Assembly: GCA_031761405.1 (NCBI GenBank)
Contig: JASEVX010000001.1
Span: 202,572,390-202,636,389, forward strand
DNA from: Serripes groenlandicus
Taxonomy: Eukaryota > Mollusca > Bivalvia > Cardiida > Cardiidae
Reading direction: 5' to 3'
Length of the DNA stretch: 64,000 nt
Made by a program: the position numbers and the translations under genes. Each line of letters begins with the position of its first letter. Position 1 is the stretch's first letter. Under the pieces are notes generated by a model that did no database searches, was not told the origin of the DNA, and was given only the letters and a program-made list of their open reading frames with translations. Shown one piece after another: positions 39,800-50,477 of the stretch.

Positions 39800-41179
39800 A
39801 TGGCGGACTTCAAAATGTCTCATGCTGCTTTGGTGTTTGCAGTAATTGGACTTTACAACGTGCGTGTAATTCATTTGGCCGAAGCTGACATTGAATCAAA
39901 AGAGGACATCCTGGATGATCTTTTTCACGGTCGTCTTAAACATGAAATAGCGGACATAAAGGATACACTACGAAACATTCAAAACGACAAAACTGATCAT
40001 GCATCTGGAGATGGAATTCAGCGATTGGTGAATGAAGTTACAACAAAGACAAAGGCTATGATATCAGCATTCTCAAAGGAAAAGAAACAACTGCGGAGAC
40101 AGAGGAAGTACCTTACTGAAGCACTGGGCGTAATTCGAGTATCAGTTGATGTCCATGAGAACCGAACACGTGATTTAGTAGAGCAGATGAAAGATAATCA
40201 TCAAGTTGACTTTGAACAGTTGATAACTAAAATAGAATTAGTGCGACAACAAAGTCAACAGAAATGCGATTCTGTGCAACAATTGGTTGAAACACAGTTG
40301 GTGAATAATACGGAACAGGCACTGGATGTTATTCGAGTTTCAATTGATGACCATAAAAACCACTCGCGTGATTTAGTAGATCAGATGAAAGATAAGCATC
40401 AAGTTGACTTTGAACAGTTGATAAATAGAATAGAATTAGTGCGACAACAGAGTCAACAGAAATGCGATTCTGTGCAACAATTGGTTGAAACACAGTTGGT
40501 GAATAATACGGAACAGGCACGTGATGTTATTCGAGTTTCAATTGATGAACATAAGAACCACTCGCGTGATTTAGTAGATCAGATGAAAGATAAGCATCAA
40601 GTTGACTTTGAACAGTTGATAAATAAAATAGAATTCGTGCGACAACAAAGTCAACAGAAATGCGATTCTGTACAACAATCGGTTGGACCACTTTCAGCGG
40701 ATATCAATTCAATGAAATCAAATATTGACAGAATTGACAGGAAAACGAATTTAACGATCAAGTCAATGATGTGTAAAGAAGGTTGGATACGTCAATTGGA
40801 CTCCTGTGTTTTATATGTTAAGATAAGTAATATAACATGGTTCGATGCTCAAGATTACTGTAAGGAACGTGGCGGCTTTCTTGTGGAACCATATTCTTCA
40901 GATGCCGTAACCCTTTTGATGGAAGGAGCGAAAAATGCGAGCGGAGAGTATTCGAGCTGGTGGATTGGTGCCAGGGACCATATTGAAGAGGGTGTGTGGC
41001 GATGGGAATCAACTGGACGAAAGATTGGTATCGTACCGAAATGGAAGGAAGATGAACCAAATAATAACAACGGCGATGAACATTGCGCTTTACTACAAGC
41101 CGCTAGCTCCGCCATGAATGATGATAGTTGTGTTTATGACTTTACAGAATTTATTTGCGAGATAAAACTTAAGATCTAG
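39800..41179 (+). CDS. C-type lectin with repeated coiled-coil stalk
   Basis: A single open frame of 459 residues. Residues 1-29 form a signal peptide (MSHAALVFAVIGLYN core), using either Met1 or Met6. Residues 30-320 are charged, Gln-rich and helical: a coiled-coil stalk. Within it a 66-residue unit occurs 2.8 times (109-174, 175-240, 241-295), each with DFEQLI and RQQSQQKCDSVQQ, so each adds one cysteine (156, 222, 288) that could link chains. A C-type lectin domain follows from Cys325: WIRQLDSC, DYC, WWIGA (387-391), EPN (419-421), HC429, DDSC444, FIC453. EPN is associated with calcium-dependent mannose-type sugar binding; the usual WND triplet is replaced by MND. N-glycosylation sites (NRT, NHS, NNT, NIT, NAS) are plentiful. 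No transmembrane segment is seen. A secreted oligomeric pattern-recognition role is inferred. No intron interrupts it. Confidence 0.92.
   Translation: MADFKMSHAALVFAVIGLYNVRVIHLAEADIESKEDILDDLFHGRLKHEIADIKDTLRNIQNDKTDHASGDGIQRLVNEVTTKTKAMISAFSKEKKQLRRQRKYLTEALGVIRVSVDVHENRTRDLVEQMKDNHQVDFEQLITKIELVRQQSQQKCDSVQQLVETQLVNNTEQALDVIRVSIDDHKNHSRDLVDQMKDKHQVDFEQLINRIELVRQQSQQKCDSVQQLVETQLVNNTEQARDVIRVSIDEHKNHSRDLVDQMKDKHQVDFEQLINKIEFVRQQSQQKCDSVQQSVGPLSADINSMKSNIDRIDRKTNLTIKSMMCKEGWIRQLDSCVLYVKISNITWFDAQDYCKERGGFLVEPYSSDAVTLLMEGAKNASGEYSSWWIGARDHIEEGVWRWESTGRKIGIVPKWKEDEPNNNNGDEHCALLQAASSAMNDDSCVYDFTEFICEIKLKI
40124..40681 (+). repeat. 198-bp in-frame repeat in the lectin stalk
   Basis: Unit starts at 40124, 40322 and 40520 are exactly 198 bp (66 codons) apart, the third being about 160 bp long. 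Copies two and three are nearly identical in DNA (gttattcgagtttcaattga), including synonymous sites, while copy one is slightly more diverged. Confidence 0.95.
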
Positions 41180-41290
41180 TCATTCATCCATGTATTCATC
41201 GATGTAGATTTATTCTAACAGCCCTTTTTTTTTTTATATTGTTGACAAAGTACTGAGTGCTTTTACCCAAGTGTAGTTTCAAGACATCTG

Positions 41291-41296
41291 AATAAA
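41291..41296 (+). terminator. Lectin polyadenylation signal
   Basis: AATAAA, 112 bp after the stop codon, in 'catctgaataaagtaaaaac'. Confidence 0.65.
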
Positions 41297-41299
41297 GTA

Positions 41300-42740
41300 A
41301 AAACAGCGAGGACGAAAAATTAGATCATTCACCATCGATAGTTTGCAACAGTTAATTCTTCTTTTAAAAAAGAAAATTATTTCCAACAATTTATACAAAA
41401 CAGCATATCACAATAAATGATAAATACATGTATAAACTTTAATACAAACCGAAAATGGTGGCCTACTTGGCATATGTATACTTGATATAAATGCTACAGT
41501 TTGTATATGTATTCTAAAGAAAAAGAAAATAAAGAAGAAATGAGGCCGTAAAGGGAGCCGTGATTTGACCGAATTTGCGTGTCTGTTGCGTAGTCAACGA
41601 ATTGTAAGCTTAACACTAATTCATGATTTCGTAAACATTTATAGACTATTATGTTTTTGTTTGACCATGCGTATTGAACTATAATGGTAACTAGCATGAT
41701 TGATTCGGTTAAACACTACACGAGTCATTGTTTAGGTAAACACACAAGTTTTTCTTAGAACATTTTCGAGCAGTGTACATCCAGATAAAAGATCGCATTG
41801 TAACTGTGGATCAGAGATAAGTTAATTATTTAGCAATGAAATACCTTGAGAGGTCGAATTTTCTTAAATGTGTAGCGCATAACTGCAAACTACCTTCTTT
41901 TCCGCGTAACCTTCAGTGAGTAATTGATTGATTGTGTAGAACCATGTGAAACTCTATGTTTTCGTATGTTGGTCAATTTCAGATGAATATATAAGACTGA
42001 GATTGGCTCCCATTGGGCAATAAGGATTTTGTTGAAAGTTGAAAGTGATTTTTAGCTCGACTTTTGATAAAAACGAGAGCTATTGTCATGACCCTGGCGT
42101 CGTCGTCGGCGTCGGCGGTGGCGGCGGCGGCGTGGTCGTCCGGTTAAGGTTTTTGGTTTAGCTCATTTTTTTCTCCCTATCAGTCGAGCGTCTGTGCCGT
42201 ACGCAGTGCTCTTGTTATAAAGATGAATAACCTTTGACTGATTCATAACCAAAATAGTGTTTGCTTTCAGCTATATTGACACTCTAATAGCCATTTTCAG
42301 AACATGCTGTATTGTCTGAAATTGAAATTAAAATTCAGTGCGGGATAAGGGTCCTCCTAGCTCTGTCAAAAAACGGTGAACATATGAGTTTGTTTTGCTT
42401 TTTTGGTAGTTCTATAATGATATTTAGTTTGATACAGGTATGTATAGGTGTAATTTCATTTGCTAGTAGCGAACCATAACCCATAATGCTATAATGGTCG
42501 CCTATGGAAAATAAATTCCATCCTTTTGACCTATGATCAGCGTCTCTAGTAGCGTCACAATGCAGACTGGTCTACTTGCCAGTAGAAAATATCCATCCAT
42601 AAGTCACTATTTAGAATGTTGATTTTAAACAGCAAATTGAAGCCAATAGCCCAAATCACTTCAGTCTAAATCAATTCATCAAAGTTAATAATTTCAACCC
42701 ATATGTCCTCATTACAATATCGAGTTTATACAACAAATTG
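41300..42740. other. Intergenic stretch after the lectin gene
   Basis: No gene was recognised. At 42056-42175 there is 'tttagctcgacttttgataa' followed by a gtcgtcggcgtcggcggtggcgg-type G+C-rich run, a block type I associate with bivalve intergenic DNA. The rest is AT-rich. Confidence 0.5.
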
Positions 42741-42754
42741 AAACCGGTCGCGAT

Positions 42755-42880
42755 TTAGTCAATTGCCTTTGAGGAATATTGTGCGGAGTACTGATTTGAG
42801 ACACATGTATTGTTGTTCCGTTCGCCACGACATAAGTGCAATACTCTTGAAAGGGGTGTTAAACTCCATGCGATCGATTA
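42755..42880 (+). repeat. Degraded SINE1 3' part
   Basis: Recognisable fragments in order: 'caattgcctttgaggaatat', 'gtgcggagtactgatttgag', 'gttcgccacgacataagtgc' and 'ggggtgttaaactcc'. Heavily diverged, so an old copy. Confidence 0.55.
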
Positions 42881-43365
42881 AGTGCGGTTCACACCATATC
42901 ATTCCAGGGCTTGTTCGGTGCAGCCTTGTCGAGCGTCATTTTCAGCTTAGTTAACGAGTTTATTAAAAGTGATAACAAATAAACACGAATTGGGTATTCT
43001 ATTTCTCACATATAAAGATTTTTGAGTCGTATTTCGAAAAAATATACATGAAATTTGCCGGTTTTGGCGCCAAAGTTGCAAACCTTATAACGTCAAACCG
43101 CAGACGTGACGTTATTCTCATTCTTTGGTTTCCGCGTTATAACAAAGACTTGAGCGTAAGACTGGAAACCAAACTAGTAGTGTCGTATGTGATTTTGACA
43201 CTTCTCGGGAGGGCTTTATGTGATAAAGATAAATGTGGATATTTCTATTAATTGTGGTGGATACAGATCTACCTCTAAGCGGAGTAATTATCCTCGGGCT
43301 TTGATATATCCTAGCTCATTTCCTTTGAAATGCATGCATATAATATTATTTCAATGATATTTGAT

Positions 43366-43562
43366 GGGTACCTGTTGTAAGACAACTGTTACAGGTCAAG
43401 TTTCCATGATAGTATGATGGAAACTTGTTGTAAGACAACTGTTACAGGTTAAGTTTCCATGATAGTATGATGGGAACTTGTTGTAAGACAACTGTTACAG
43501 GTCAAGTTTCCATGATAGTATGATGGGAACTTGTTGTAGGACAACTGTTACAGGTTAAGTTC
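43366..43562 (+). repeat. 53-bp tandem repeat, nearly 4 copies
   Basis: The unit begins 'gatgggaacttgttgtaaga' + 'caactgttacaggtcaagtt' + 'tccatgatagtat'. Copies differ at a handful of positions. Each contains a small stem, 'cttgttgtaagacaactgttacaag'-like. Confidence 0.9.
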
Positions 43563-43644
43563 CAAGTGCTTCTTTACGACAGAGTTACTGCCCTTTGACT
43601 GAAACATTCATAAGATTTCATAAATTATGCACTTTTAGAGTTTT

Positions 43645-43850
43645 TGTAACTGACGAATATTAACACGTCTGCAGTAGAAAAGTTTAAAAATAAACATTGT
43701 GACACAAGGAGAACGTTATTATTTTGAGTTTAAAAACAATGTGACAAAGGGATGCATTGCTCTCAAAGAGCATCATCGTTTTCCCTTTGCCTTTAAATTG
43801 TTCAAAGGTCGATTGCTTCAGATGAGTCAAAATCACTCTGAAAAAAAGAA
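43645..43850 (+). repeat. Diverged MITE-A, inverted partner of 45065-45262
   Basis: 'gaatattaacacgtctgcag', 'aataaacattgtgacacaag', 'caatgtgacaaagggatgca' and 'gtcgattgcttcagatgag' all reappear in reverse complement at 45065-45262. This is a diverged subfamily or a pair made by an inverted duplication. Confidence 0.7.
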
Positions 43851-43913
43851 AGTATCAGTATTTATCTTTGTAAGGCGTACATGTATCTACGGGTCTCCTA
43901 TGTTCGTGATCTT

Positions 43914-44246
43914 AACCCTTTCCCTCATACAACAATTCTGCAGCAGTTCAAAGTCGTCGATTGCTAATGCGTCAAAAGTCGTCGAGTGAGACCAACTAAG
44001 TGCAGTTCGGTAAAGGTTAACCCTTTCTCTCATACGACAATACTGCAGCAGACGACTTTGAACATATTTTGTCCAAAAATAGAAAATCTCTATAATTGAA
44101 TGGATAACCTATGACTAAAAGTTGAAAACATTGTGACAAAAGGAGAAATTGCTCGTTTTGAGCAATTTCTTCTTTTGTCACTATGTTTTCATAAAGCTGT
44201 ATGCTGCAGAGGCGTCAGAAAGCGTCTATATAAGGGAAAGGGTTAA
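43914..44246 (+). mobile_element. MITE-A copy plus 75-bp flank, inverted partner of 47609-47910
   Basis: The MITE proper is 44017-44246 (ttaaccctttctctcatacg ... gggaaagggttaa) with 'ctgcagcagacgac', 'tgaatggataacctatgact' and the stem 'gaaattgctcgttttgagca' + 'atttc'. The preceding 'gtgagaccaactaagtgcag' + 'ttcggtaaagg' recurs in reverse complement next to the MITE at 47609, so the pair is an inverted duplication rather than two independent insertions. Confidence 0.85.
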
Positions 44247-44279
44247 GCACTAAAATAAACTACATTGTCAAGTACTAAA

Positions 44280-44390
44280 TGAACCTTACGACATCATTTA
44301 GGCTCATTATGAGCAATTTCTCCTTTTGCCACAATGTGTTCAAAAGTCGCCAGGAAGGGTCTGTATATATGGGGAAGGGTTCACTTGCTT
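44280..44390 (+). mobile_element. Partial MITE-A copy
   Basis: Right half only: 'attatgagcaatttctcctt' + 'ttgccacaatgtgttcaaaa' and a final 'ggggaagggtt'. Confidence 0.6.
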
Positions 44391-44489
44391 GTAATGCAGA
44401 TAAGTACTCAGCAGGCAGTAGAAACCTATACAGCCTGTACATGATACAGACGAATTTAGCCTCCAGCCTTCTCTGAAGCAGACGACTTC

Positions 44490-44703
44490 TTAACTCTTTC
44501 AGCGCCGAATTGCTTAAAGTAGACTCTTCCATATTGAAAATCGGGCGTCTCCATTACTCATGTAATCAAAGTTTGGACAATTTTGATAATTAAAAGGCAA
44601 ACAATGCTGATTTCAGGTGAGACAGCTCGTTTACGAGCTGACTCACCTGAATCAGTATTGTTTGCAAAATCCTCAATATTGCCTTTGGCGCTGAAAGGGT
44701 TAA
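44490..44703. mobile_element. MITE-C copy
   Basis: The ends are 'ttaactctttcagcgccgaa' and the inverted 'ttggcgctgaaagggttaa'. Inside is a stem 'caaacaatgctgatttcagg' + 'tgagacagctcg' facing 'cgagctgactcacctgaatc' + 'agtattgtttg'. It is non-coding and is repeated at 48749-48963. Confidence 0.88.
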
Positions 44704-45064
44704 ACCATTATAGGAAAGGGAGATCATGTTCATAATGAGCAACTTATAATTTTCGCAAAATGTTCTGAATTCTGTGGTAAAAAGTTCCATGTCTATTGTT
44801 ATTGTTTTCCCACAATTTACAGCTTGTTCTAAGATAATTTCAAAGCAGACGATGTCATATCCTGTTAACAGATAGATACAAGTAATTGGTCACAACAAAC
44901 CCTATAGACCATACTGCAGTCCGCAGTCATAAACAATGATAACTGTCATTTTACTTTTTTCAAAACTAAGTATTTCGACTCGCTCGTGGAGTCACGTGTC
45001 GGCTTAAATGAATGTTGTAATTATATATATACGCCTTACACAGATAAATATTGATATTTTCTTA

Positions 45065-45262
45065 TTTGCAGAGAGATTTTGACGCAATCGACATTTGAAC
45101 AACTTCAGGGCAAAGGGAAAACCATGTTGTTTGGGAGCAATTCATCCCTTTGTCACAGTGTTTTGAACTCAAAATAAACACGTTCATCCTTTTGTTACAA
45201 TGTTTATATTTTAAAGTTGTCTACTGCAGACGTGTTAATATTCGTCTGCATCTGAGTAAGGG
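45065..45262 (-). repeat. Diverged MITE-A, inverted partner of 43645-43850
   Basis: Contains 'gacgcaatcgacatttgaac', 'tccctttgtcacagtgtttt', 'cacgttcatccttttgttac' and 'ctgcagacgtgttaatattc', each the reverse complement of phrases in the partner. Confidence 0.7.
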
Positions 45263-45289
45263 TTTAGGTGATAACTTTTGTTTTAACGT

Positions 45290-46848
45290 CCAATAACACA
45301 AGTTTAAATTACCAACGAAACATGCATTGTAGATACCAAGTCAAATAACCCATGTTTAAATTACCAACGAAACATGCATTGTAGATACAAAGTCCAATAA
45401 CACATGTTTAAATTACCAACGAAACATGCATTGTAGATACAAAGTCCAATAACACATGTTTAAATTACCAACGAAACATGCATTGTAGATACAAAGTCCA
45501 ATAATACATGTTTAAATTACCAACGAAACATGCATTGTAGATACAAAGTCCAATAACACATGTTTTAATTACCAACGAAACATGCATTGTAGATACCAAG
45601 TCAAATAACCCATGTTTAAATTACCAACGAAACATGCATTGTAGATACCAAGTCAAATAACCCATGTTTAAATTACCAACGAAACATGCGTTTTAGATAT
45701 CAAGTCCAATAACACATGTTTAAATTACCAACGAAACATGCATTGTAGATACCAAGTCAAATAACCCATGTTTAAATTACCAACGAAACATGCATTGTAG
45801 ATACAAAGTCCAATAACACATGTTTAAAATACCAACGAAACATGCATTGTAGATACTAAGTCCAATAACACAAGTTTAAATTACCAACGAAACATGCATT
45901 GTAGATACAAAGTCCAATAACACAAGTTTAAATTACCAACGAAACATGCATTGTAGATACAAAGTCCAATAACACAAGTTTAAATTCCCAACGAAACATG
46001 CATTGTAGATACAAAGTCCAATAACACATGTTTAAATTACCAACGAAACATGCATTGTAGGTACAAAGTCCAATAACACATGTTTAAATTACCAACGAAA
46101 CATGCATTGTAGATATCAAGTCCAATAACACATGTTTAAATTACCAACGAAACATGCATTGTAGATACCAAGTCCAATAACACATGTTTAAATTACCAAC
46201 GAAACATGCATTGTAGATACAAAGTCCAATAACACATGTTTAAATTACCAACGAAACATGCATTGTAGATACCAAGTCCAATAACACATGTTTAAATTAC
46301 CAACGAAACATACATTGTAGATATCAAGTCCAATAACACATGTTTAAATTACCAACGAAACATGCATTGTAGATACCAAGTCCAATAACACATGTTTAAA
46401 TTACCAACGAAACATGCATTGTAGATATCAAGTCCAATAACACATGTTTAAATTACCAACGAAACATGCATTGTAGATACTAAGTCCAATAACACATGTT
46501 TAAATTACCAACGAAACATGCATTGTAGATACTAAGTCCAATAACACATGTTTAAATTACCAACGAAACATGCATTGTAGATACAAAGTCCAATAACACA
46601 TGTTTAAATTACCAACGAAACATGCATTGTAGATACAAAGTCCAATAACACATGTTTAAATTACCAACGAAACATACATTGTAGATACTAAGTCCAATAA
46701 CACATGTTTAAATTACCAACGAAACATGCATTGTAGATACCAAGTCCAATAACACATGTTTAAATTACCAACGAAACATGCATTGTAGATACAAAGTCCA
46801 ATAACACATGTTTAAATTACCAACGAAACATGCATTGTAGATACCAAG
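45290..46848 (+). repeat. 52-bp satellite array, about 30 copies
   Basis: The unit is 'aattaccaacgaaacatgca' + 'ttgtagatacaaagtccaat' + 'aacacatgttta'. Copies are very similar; the main variants are 'atacaaag/ataccaag/atatcaag/atactaag' and 'aacacatg/aacccatg/aacacaag'. It is non-coding. It starts right after a MITE-like fragment and stops 12 bp before the short FB1 element. Confidence 0.95.
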
Positions 46849-46860
46849 AGCGACACAAAA

Positions 46861-47106
46861 CGAGGGCTTGTTGTGAAACGGTTGTAACTAAAATTGGTAT
46901 TTTTTTACCAAGGTTAATCACCTCGCAATGAAGTCTATATAAGCGTTAAATCATTCTTCTTGGTAAACAATGGAAATTTAGGTGCCATTGCTCGTTCTGA
47001 ACAATGGCACCTAAATTTGCATTGTTTACAAAGGGGTAAAAGTAGCCCCTAAACCAGGGTTTTCAAAACAGGTTTTTAGTTACAACCGTTTCACGCCAAG
47101 CCCACG
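46861..47106. mobile_element. FB1-short: 246-bp relative of the 6.3-kb element
   Basis: The ends are 'cgagggcttgttgtgaaacg' and inverted 'cgtttcacgccaagcccacg'. The interior matches the outer part of FB1-long on both sides (ataagcgttaaatcattctt, tggtaaacaatggaaattta, then gcattgtttacaaagg), with the stem 'aggtgccattgctcg' / 'gaacaatggcacct'. It carries the undisrupted 'cctaaattt' where FB1-long holds the satellite cassette. Flanks AAAA/AAAT give a 4-bp duplication with one mismatch. Confidence 0.88.
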
Positions 47107-47608
47107 AAATGTTATCAGATGAATAACATAACGACGAAAAAAACGGGAAAAAACCCACAGCAACAACAACAACATATTAGTGTTATTGAAACCATTTAAT
47201 ATTTAGAAGATTTAAACGTACAATGTTTGGAAAGACTGAAAGTAGAATTGCATACAAAGTTTTGAAAAGGAGAAATTACTTATTTTCATTTTCAGCAATA
47301 TTCCCGTTTCTACAATGATTTGATTTCTATATCAGGTAAAGCATTACTCGATGTAATACTATGCACCTAGAATAGTTCTAGGCGTTGATCTAATTACATT
47401 ATATCTGTACAAATGTACTTCTAGGAGCGACGAAAAAAACAACACACGTATATTGATACAGACAATTTGGTTACAATAAATCTTGAACGAAAATCAACAA
47501 CCGTCATAATTCTGGATGATACAGTACAGACGCTATCAATATATTATATTTGAGATGGGAGTTTACTTTTTCCCTTTGTTTTCCAGACGTCCTTCCCGCA
47601 TACCTTAA

Positions 47609-47910
47609 TAAACACTCTCCCTCATATAGACGTTTTCTGACGCCCTCTGCAGCAGACGGATTTTTGAAAACATAGTGAAAAAAGAAGAAATTGCTCAAAA
47701 CGAGCAATTTTTCCATTTGATAAATTGTTTTCCACTTTTAGTCATAGGTTATCCATTCAATTATAGAGATTTTCTATTTTTGGACAAAATATGTTCAAAG
47801 TCGTCTGCTGCAGTATTGTCGTATGAGGGAAAGGATTAACCTTTACCGAACTGCACTTAGTTGGTCTCACTCAACGACTTTTGACGCATTAGCAATCGAC
47901 GACTTTTTAA
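47609..47910 (-). mobile_element. MITE-A copy plus flank, inverted partner of 43914-44246
   Basis: MITE part 47609-47840: 'ctccctcatatagacgtttt' ... 'cgtatgagggaaaggattaa', then the shared flank 'aactgcacttagttggtctc'. A second MITE-A (47875-48089) follows directly. Confidence 0.82.
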
Positions 47911-48089
47911 AACATTGTTGCAAAAGAAGATATTAATTTTGTTCATTATGATCAATTTATCATTTTGACACAATGTTTTCTTCTCTTTTCAATACATTTA
48001 CTTCTGTTTTGATAGATTTTCAATATTTATACCGATATGTCTTTTCAAAGTATATTGCTGCAGATTTGTTGTATGTAAGAAAGGGTTAA
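47875..48089 (+). mobile_element. MITE-A copy
   Basis: Has 'acgcattagcaatcgacgac', 'gttcattatgatcaatttat', 'cattttgacacaatgttttc' and the right end 'ttgctgcagatttgttgtat' + 'gtaagaaagggttaa'. Confidence 0.7.
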
Positions 48090-48233
48090 ACATTATATAA
48101 ACAAAACAGCATTTTGCTTGTAATAATAGGCACCTATTTTAAACACTACATTTGAAAACAATGTAATACTGAGATCGGCTTGTGCTGTCTAATCTTGGGC
48201 TTCATTGTATAATCTTATATACTTTAACAAAGC

Positions 48234-48442
48234 TTTAACCCTTTCCCACAAACAGCAAATACTTTGAAACTGTCTGCTAACAAATATGGAAAAATCTGTA
48301 TATTTGTAGCTTTAATTACTGAAAAAAGTTGAAAACATTGTGGCGAAAGGAGAAATTGCTCGTTTAGGGCAATTTCTCCTTTTGTAACAATGTTTTCAAA
48401 AGTCGTCTGCTGCAGATGCGTCTAAAAGTGGGAAATGGTTAA
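48234..48442 (+). mobile_element. MITE-A copy
   Basis: Starts 'tttaaccctttcccacaaac' and ends 'agtgggaaatggttaa', with the stem 'aggagaaattgctcgtttag' / 'ggcaatttctcctt' and 'gtcgtctgctgcagatgcgt'. Confidence 0.85.
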
Positions 48443-48748
48443 CAAAGACTACGCCTTAATAATGCATTACCCTTTCAGAATTCAAGAAAGATGACAAATG
48501 TTTCAGGAAGTCAACTGGATAAGGGTCCTCACATATTTTATACAAAGTTGAAACACAGCTAAAAAAGGAGAAATTGCTCATTTTCAGCATTATCCCCTTT
48601 TTCTTTTCCAACACTGTTTTCTATATCAGGAGACGAATCAGATAACATGGAGGTTAGTTGCATTTGCGTTACGGCTTTAGATACAGAGGCATGATCCTGA
48701 TGACAGGCGGGCTAGTACTCTAGCACTTCTCGTCTCACTTTTTATTCA

Positions 48749-48963
48749 TTAACTCTTTCAGCGCCGAATTGTTTAAAGTAGACTCTTCCCTGTTCAAATT
48801 CGGGCGACTCTTTTTCATATGTTATAAGAGTTTCGTAATAGTTGGATTAACTACAAGGCAAACAATGCAGATTTCAGGTGAGACATCTCACTACGAGCTG
48901 ACTCACCTGAATCAGTATTGTTTGCAAAAAGCTCAATATTGCCTTTGGCGCTGAAAGAGTTAA
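48749..48963. mobile_element. MITE-C copy
   Basis: Ends 'ttaactctttcagcgccgaa' and 'ttggcgctgaaagagttaaa'. Inner stem 'gatttcaggtgagacatctc' / 'gagctgactcacctgaatc'. Same orientation as 44490-44703. Confidence 0.88.
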
Positions 48964-49019
48964 AGTGATTTTTTTTCTAAATATGAGCGAAAAATGATTG
49001 ATTAAAGACTGTTGAGACT

Positions 49020-49225
49020 TTAATTTAAACTTATTTATTTTACATCGATTGCGAAACAAGCTTTCAGCTTATATTAATCACGCTCGATGTCTGCTTCCTG
49101 GATACTTAACCAGTTTTCGCCTCGTTTTTGTGGAAAAGCCCAAAAGGCAGAACCCGCTCATCACGGGATTCAAAGCCGGGACCTTTGGCCGACGCTCTAC
49201 CTCTGTACCACTGTCTTCCACTGTT
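49020..49225 (-). repeat. tRNA-related repeat, inverted partner at 51585-51735
   Basis: On the minus strand: 'cagaggtagagcgtcggcca' (A-box-like) and 'ggctttgaatcccgtgatga' (B-box-like), then 'gcgggttctgccttttgggc'. The part 49020-49165 is matched in reverse complement by 51585-51735 ('gatgagcgggttcttgcctt', 'gcagacatcgagcttgatta'). It is probably a third SINE type, not a working tRNA gene. Confidence 0.6.
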
Positions 49226-49341
49226 GATACTTTAATCCTATGGGTGGTTTAGACCTAACCGTAGTGCGTACATACCATCGCGTTCTTCAAACAATTACCT
49301 GGTTACGGCCTTTACTTATTTAATCTTGAATTTAAATCACT

Positions 49342-49571
49342 TTAACCCCTTCCCTCATACGACAATTCTGCAGCAGACGGCTTTGAACATATGTTGTAAA
49401 AAAGTAGAAAATCTATATAATTGAATGGATAACCTATGACTAAAAGTGGAAAACATTGTGGCAAAAGGAGAAATTGCACGTTTTGTGCAATTTCTTCTTT
49501 TGTCGCTATGTTTTCAAATAGCCGTCTGCTTCAGAGGCGTCAGAAAGCGTCTATATGAGGGAAAGGGTTAA
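49342..49571 (+). mobile_element. MITE-A copy, full length
   Basis: 'ttaaccccttccctcatacg' to 'tatgagggaaagggttaa'. Inner stem 'gagaaattgcacgttttgtg' + 'caatttcttc'. Closely similar to 51965-52194, 60325-60553 and 60832-61066. Confidence 0.88.
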
Positions 49572-50116
49572 AGTACAGTCACGGCCGTTCAAGGCGTTTG
49601 GTTTATCAGCACTGCGCTATATTAAGGTGAAATCTAAATCTCAAACTTCGCTCGCTTGTATATAGATCTGATGACTGCCCCATATAGGTCGTCTCAGATT
49701 GACCTTTGCGACAGCCAATCAAATTGTCGCTTACCAATTTGTTCGTTATTTATTAAACCGGTAAATAAACGAACGATATTGATACACGGCGATTGTCGAA
49801 TGCTCCGATTGTATAGCACGGGCGTTTTTTATATCGTGCGATTTAAATGGACATAAAAACCGAGCACGTGCTCATGCGTATTTAAGTGTGTTAAAGGTCA
49901 ATTCAAGACGACCCTTTATGCGTTGTAGTCAGATCCAATATACGTACAGCGATTTTAACGAGATTGGGTGACGATTCTTTTGAGTACCCACAACATAGGG
50001 TTAGCGGATGAAACAAGGAATTTAGAACAAGCAAAACGCTCATGATCTAGGGCTCTGACATTTGAAAGACGTAATGGTTAACGAGAAATCCTGATCAGAG
50101 TATACGGGATGATCTT

Positions 50117-50370
50117 GGTCCTCCTTATTCGAAGACTTCCGAATATCGGGTGCGGGGAGATCATGGCTTCGATCCCCGACCGGGTCATACCAAATACTTT
50201 AAAAATGGTAGTAATGGTTGCCCTCGTTGGCGTTCAATGTTGCAGTGTTAACATAACAATTGACAAGTGTCAGGATAAATGGACCAGCAGTACCTGTAAC
50301 TTACCCAGGAAACGCCGTGATATAGCTGACAAGTGTTGAACGCGGCGTAAAACACCAAACAATCAATCCG
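50117..50370 (+). repeat. SINE2 copy in duplication copy A
   Basis: 'catggcttcgatccccgacc' (B box), 'atactttaaaaatggtagta', a single pre-array segment 'attgacaagtgtcaggataa' ... 'acttacccaggaaacgccgt' 'gatatagctgacaagtgttg', and the tail 'ggcgtaaaacaccaaacaat'. The segment that is repeated 35 times at 35548 is flanked here by two 'tgacaagtgt' repeats. Confidence 0.85.
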
Positions 50371-50477
50371 AATATCGGTTATTCTTTTGAGCAGCCATTG
50401 TTTTCCAGCCATTTTGAATATAAATTAACCAATGACCCTGAATACACCAGTCGGTCCATTGCACTCGAGAAATAGGT

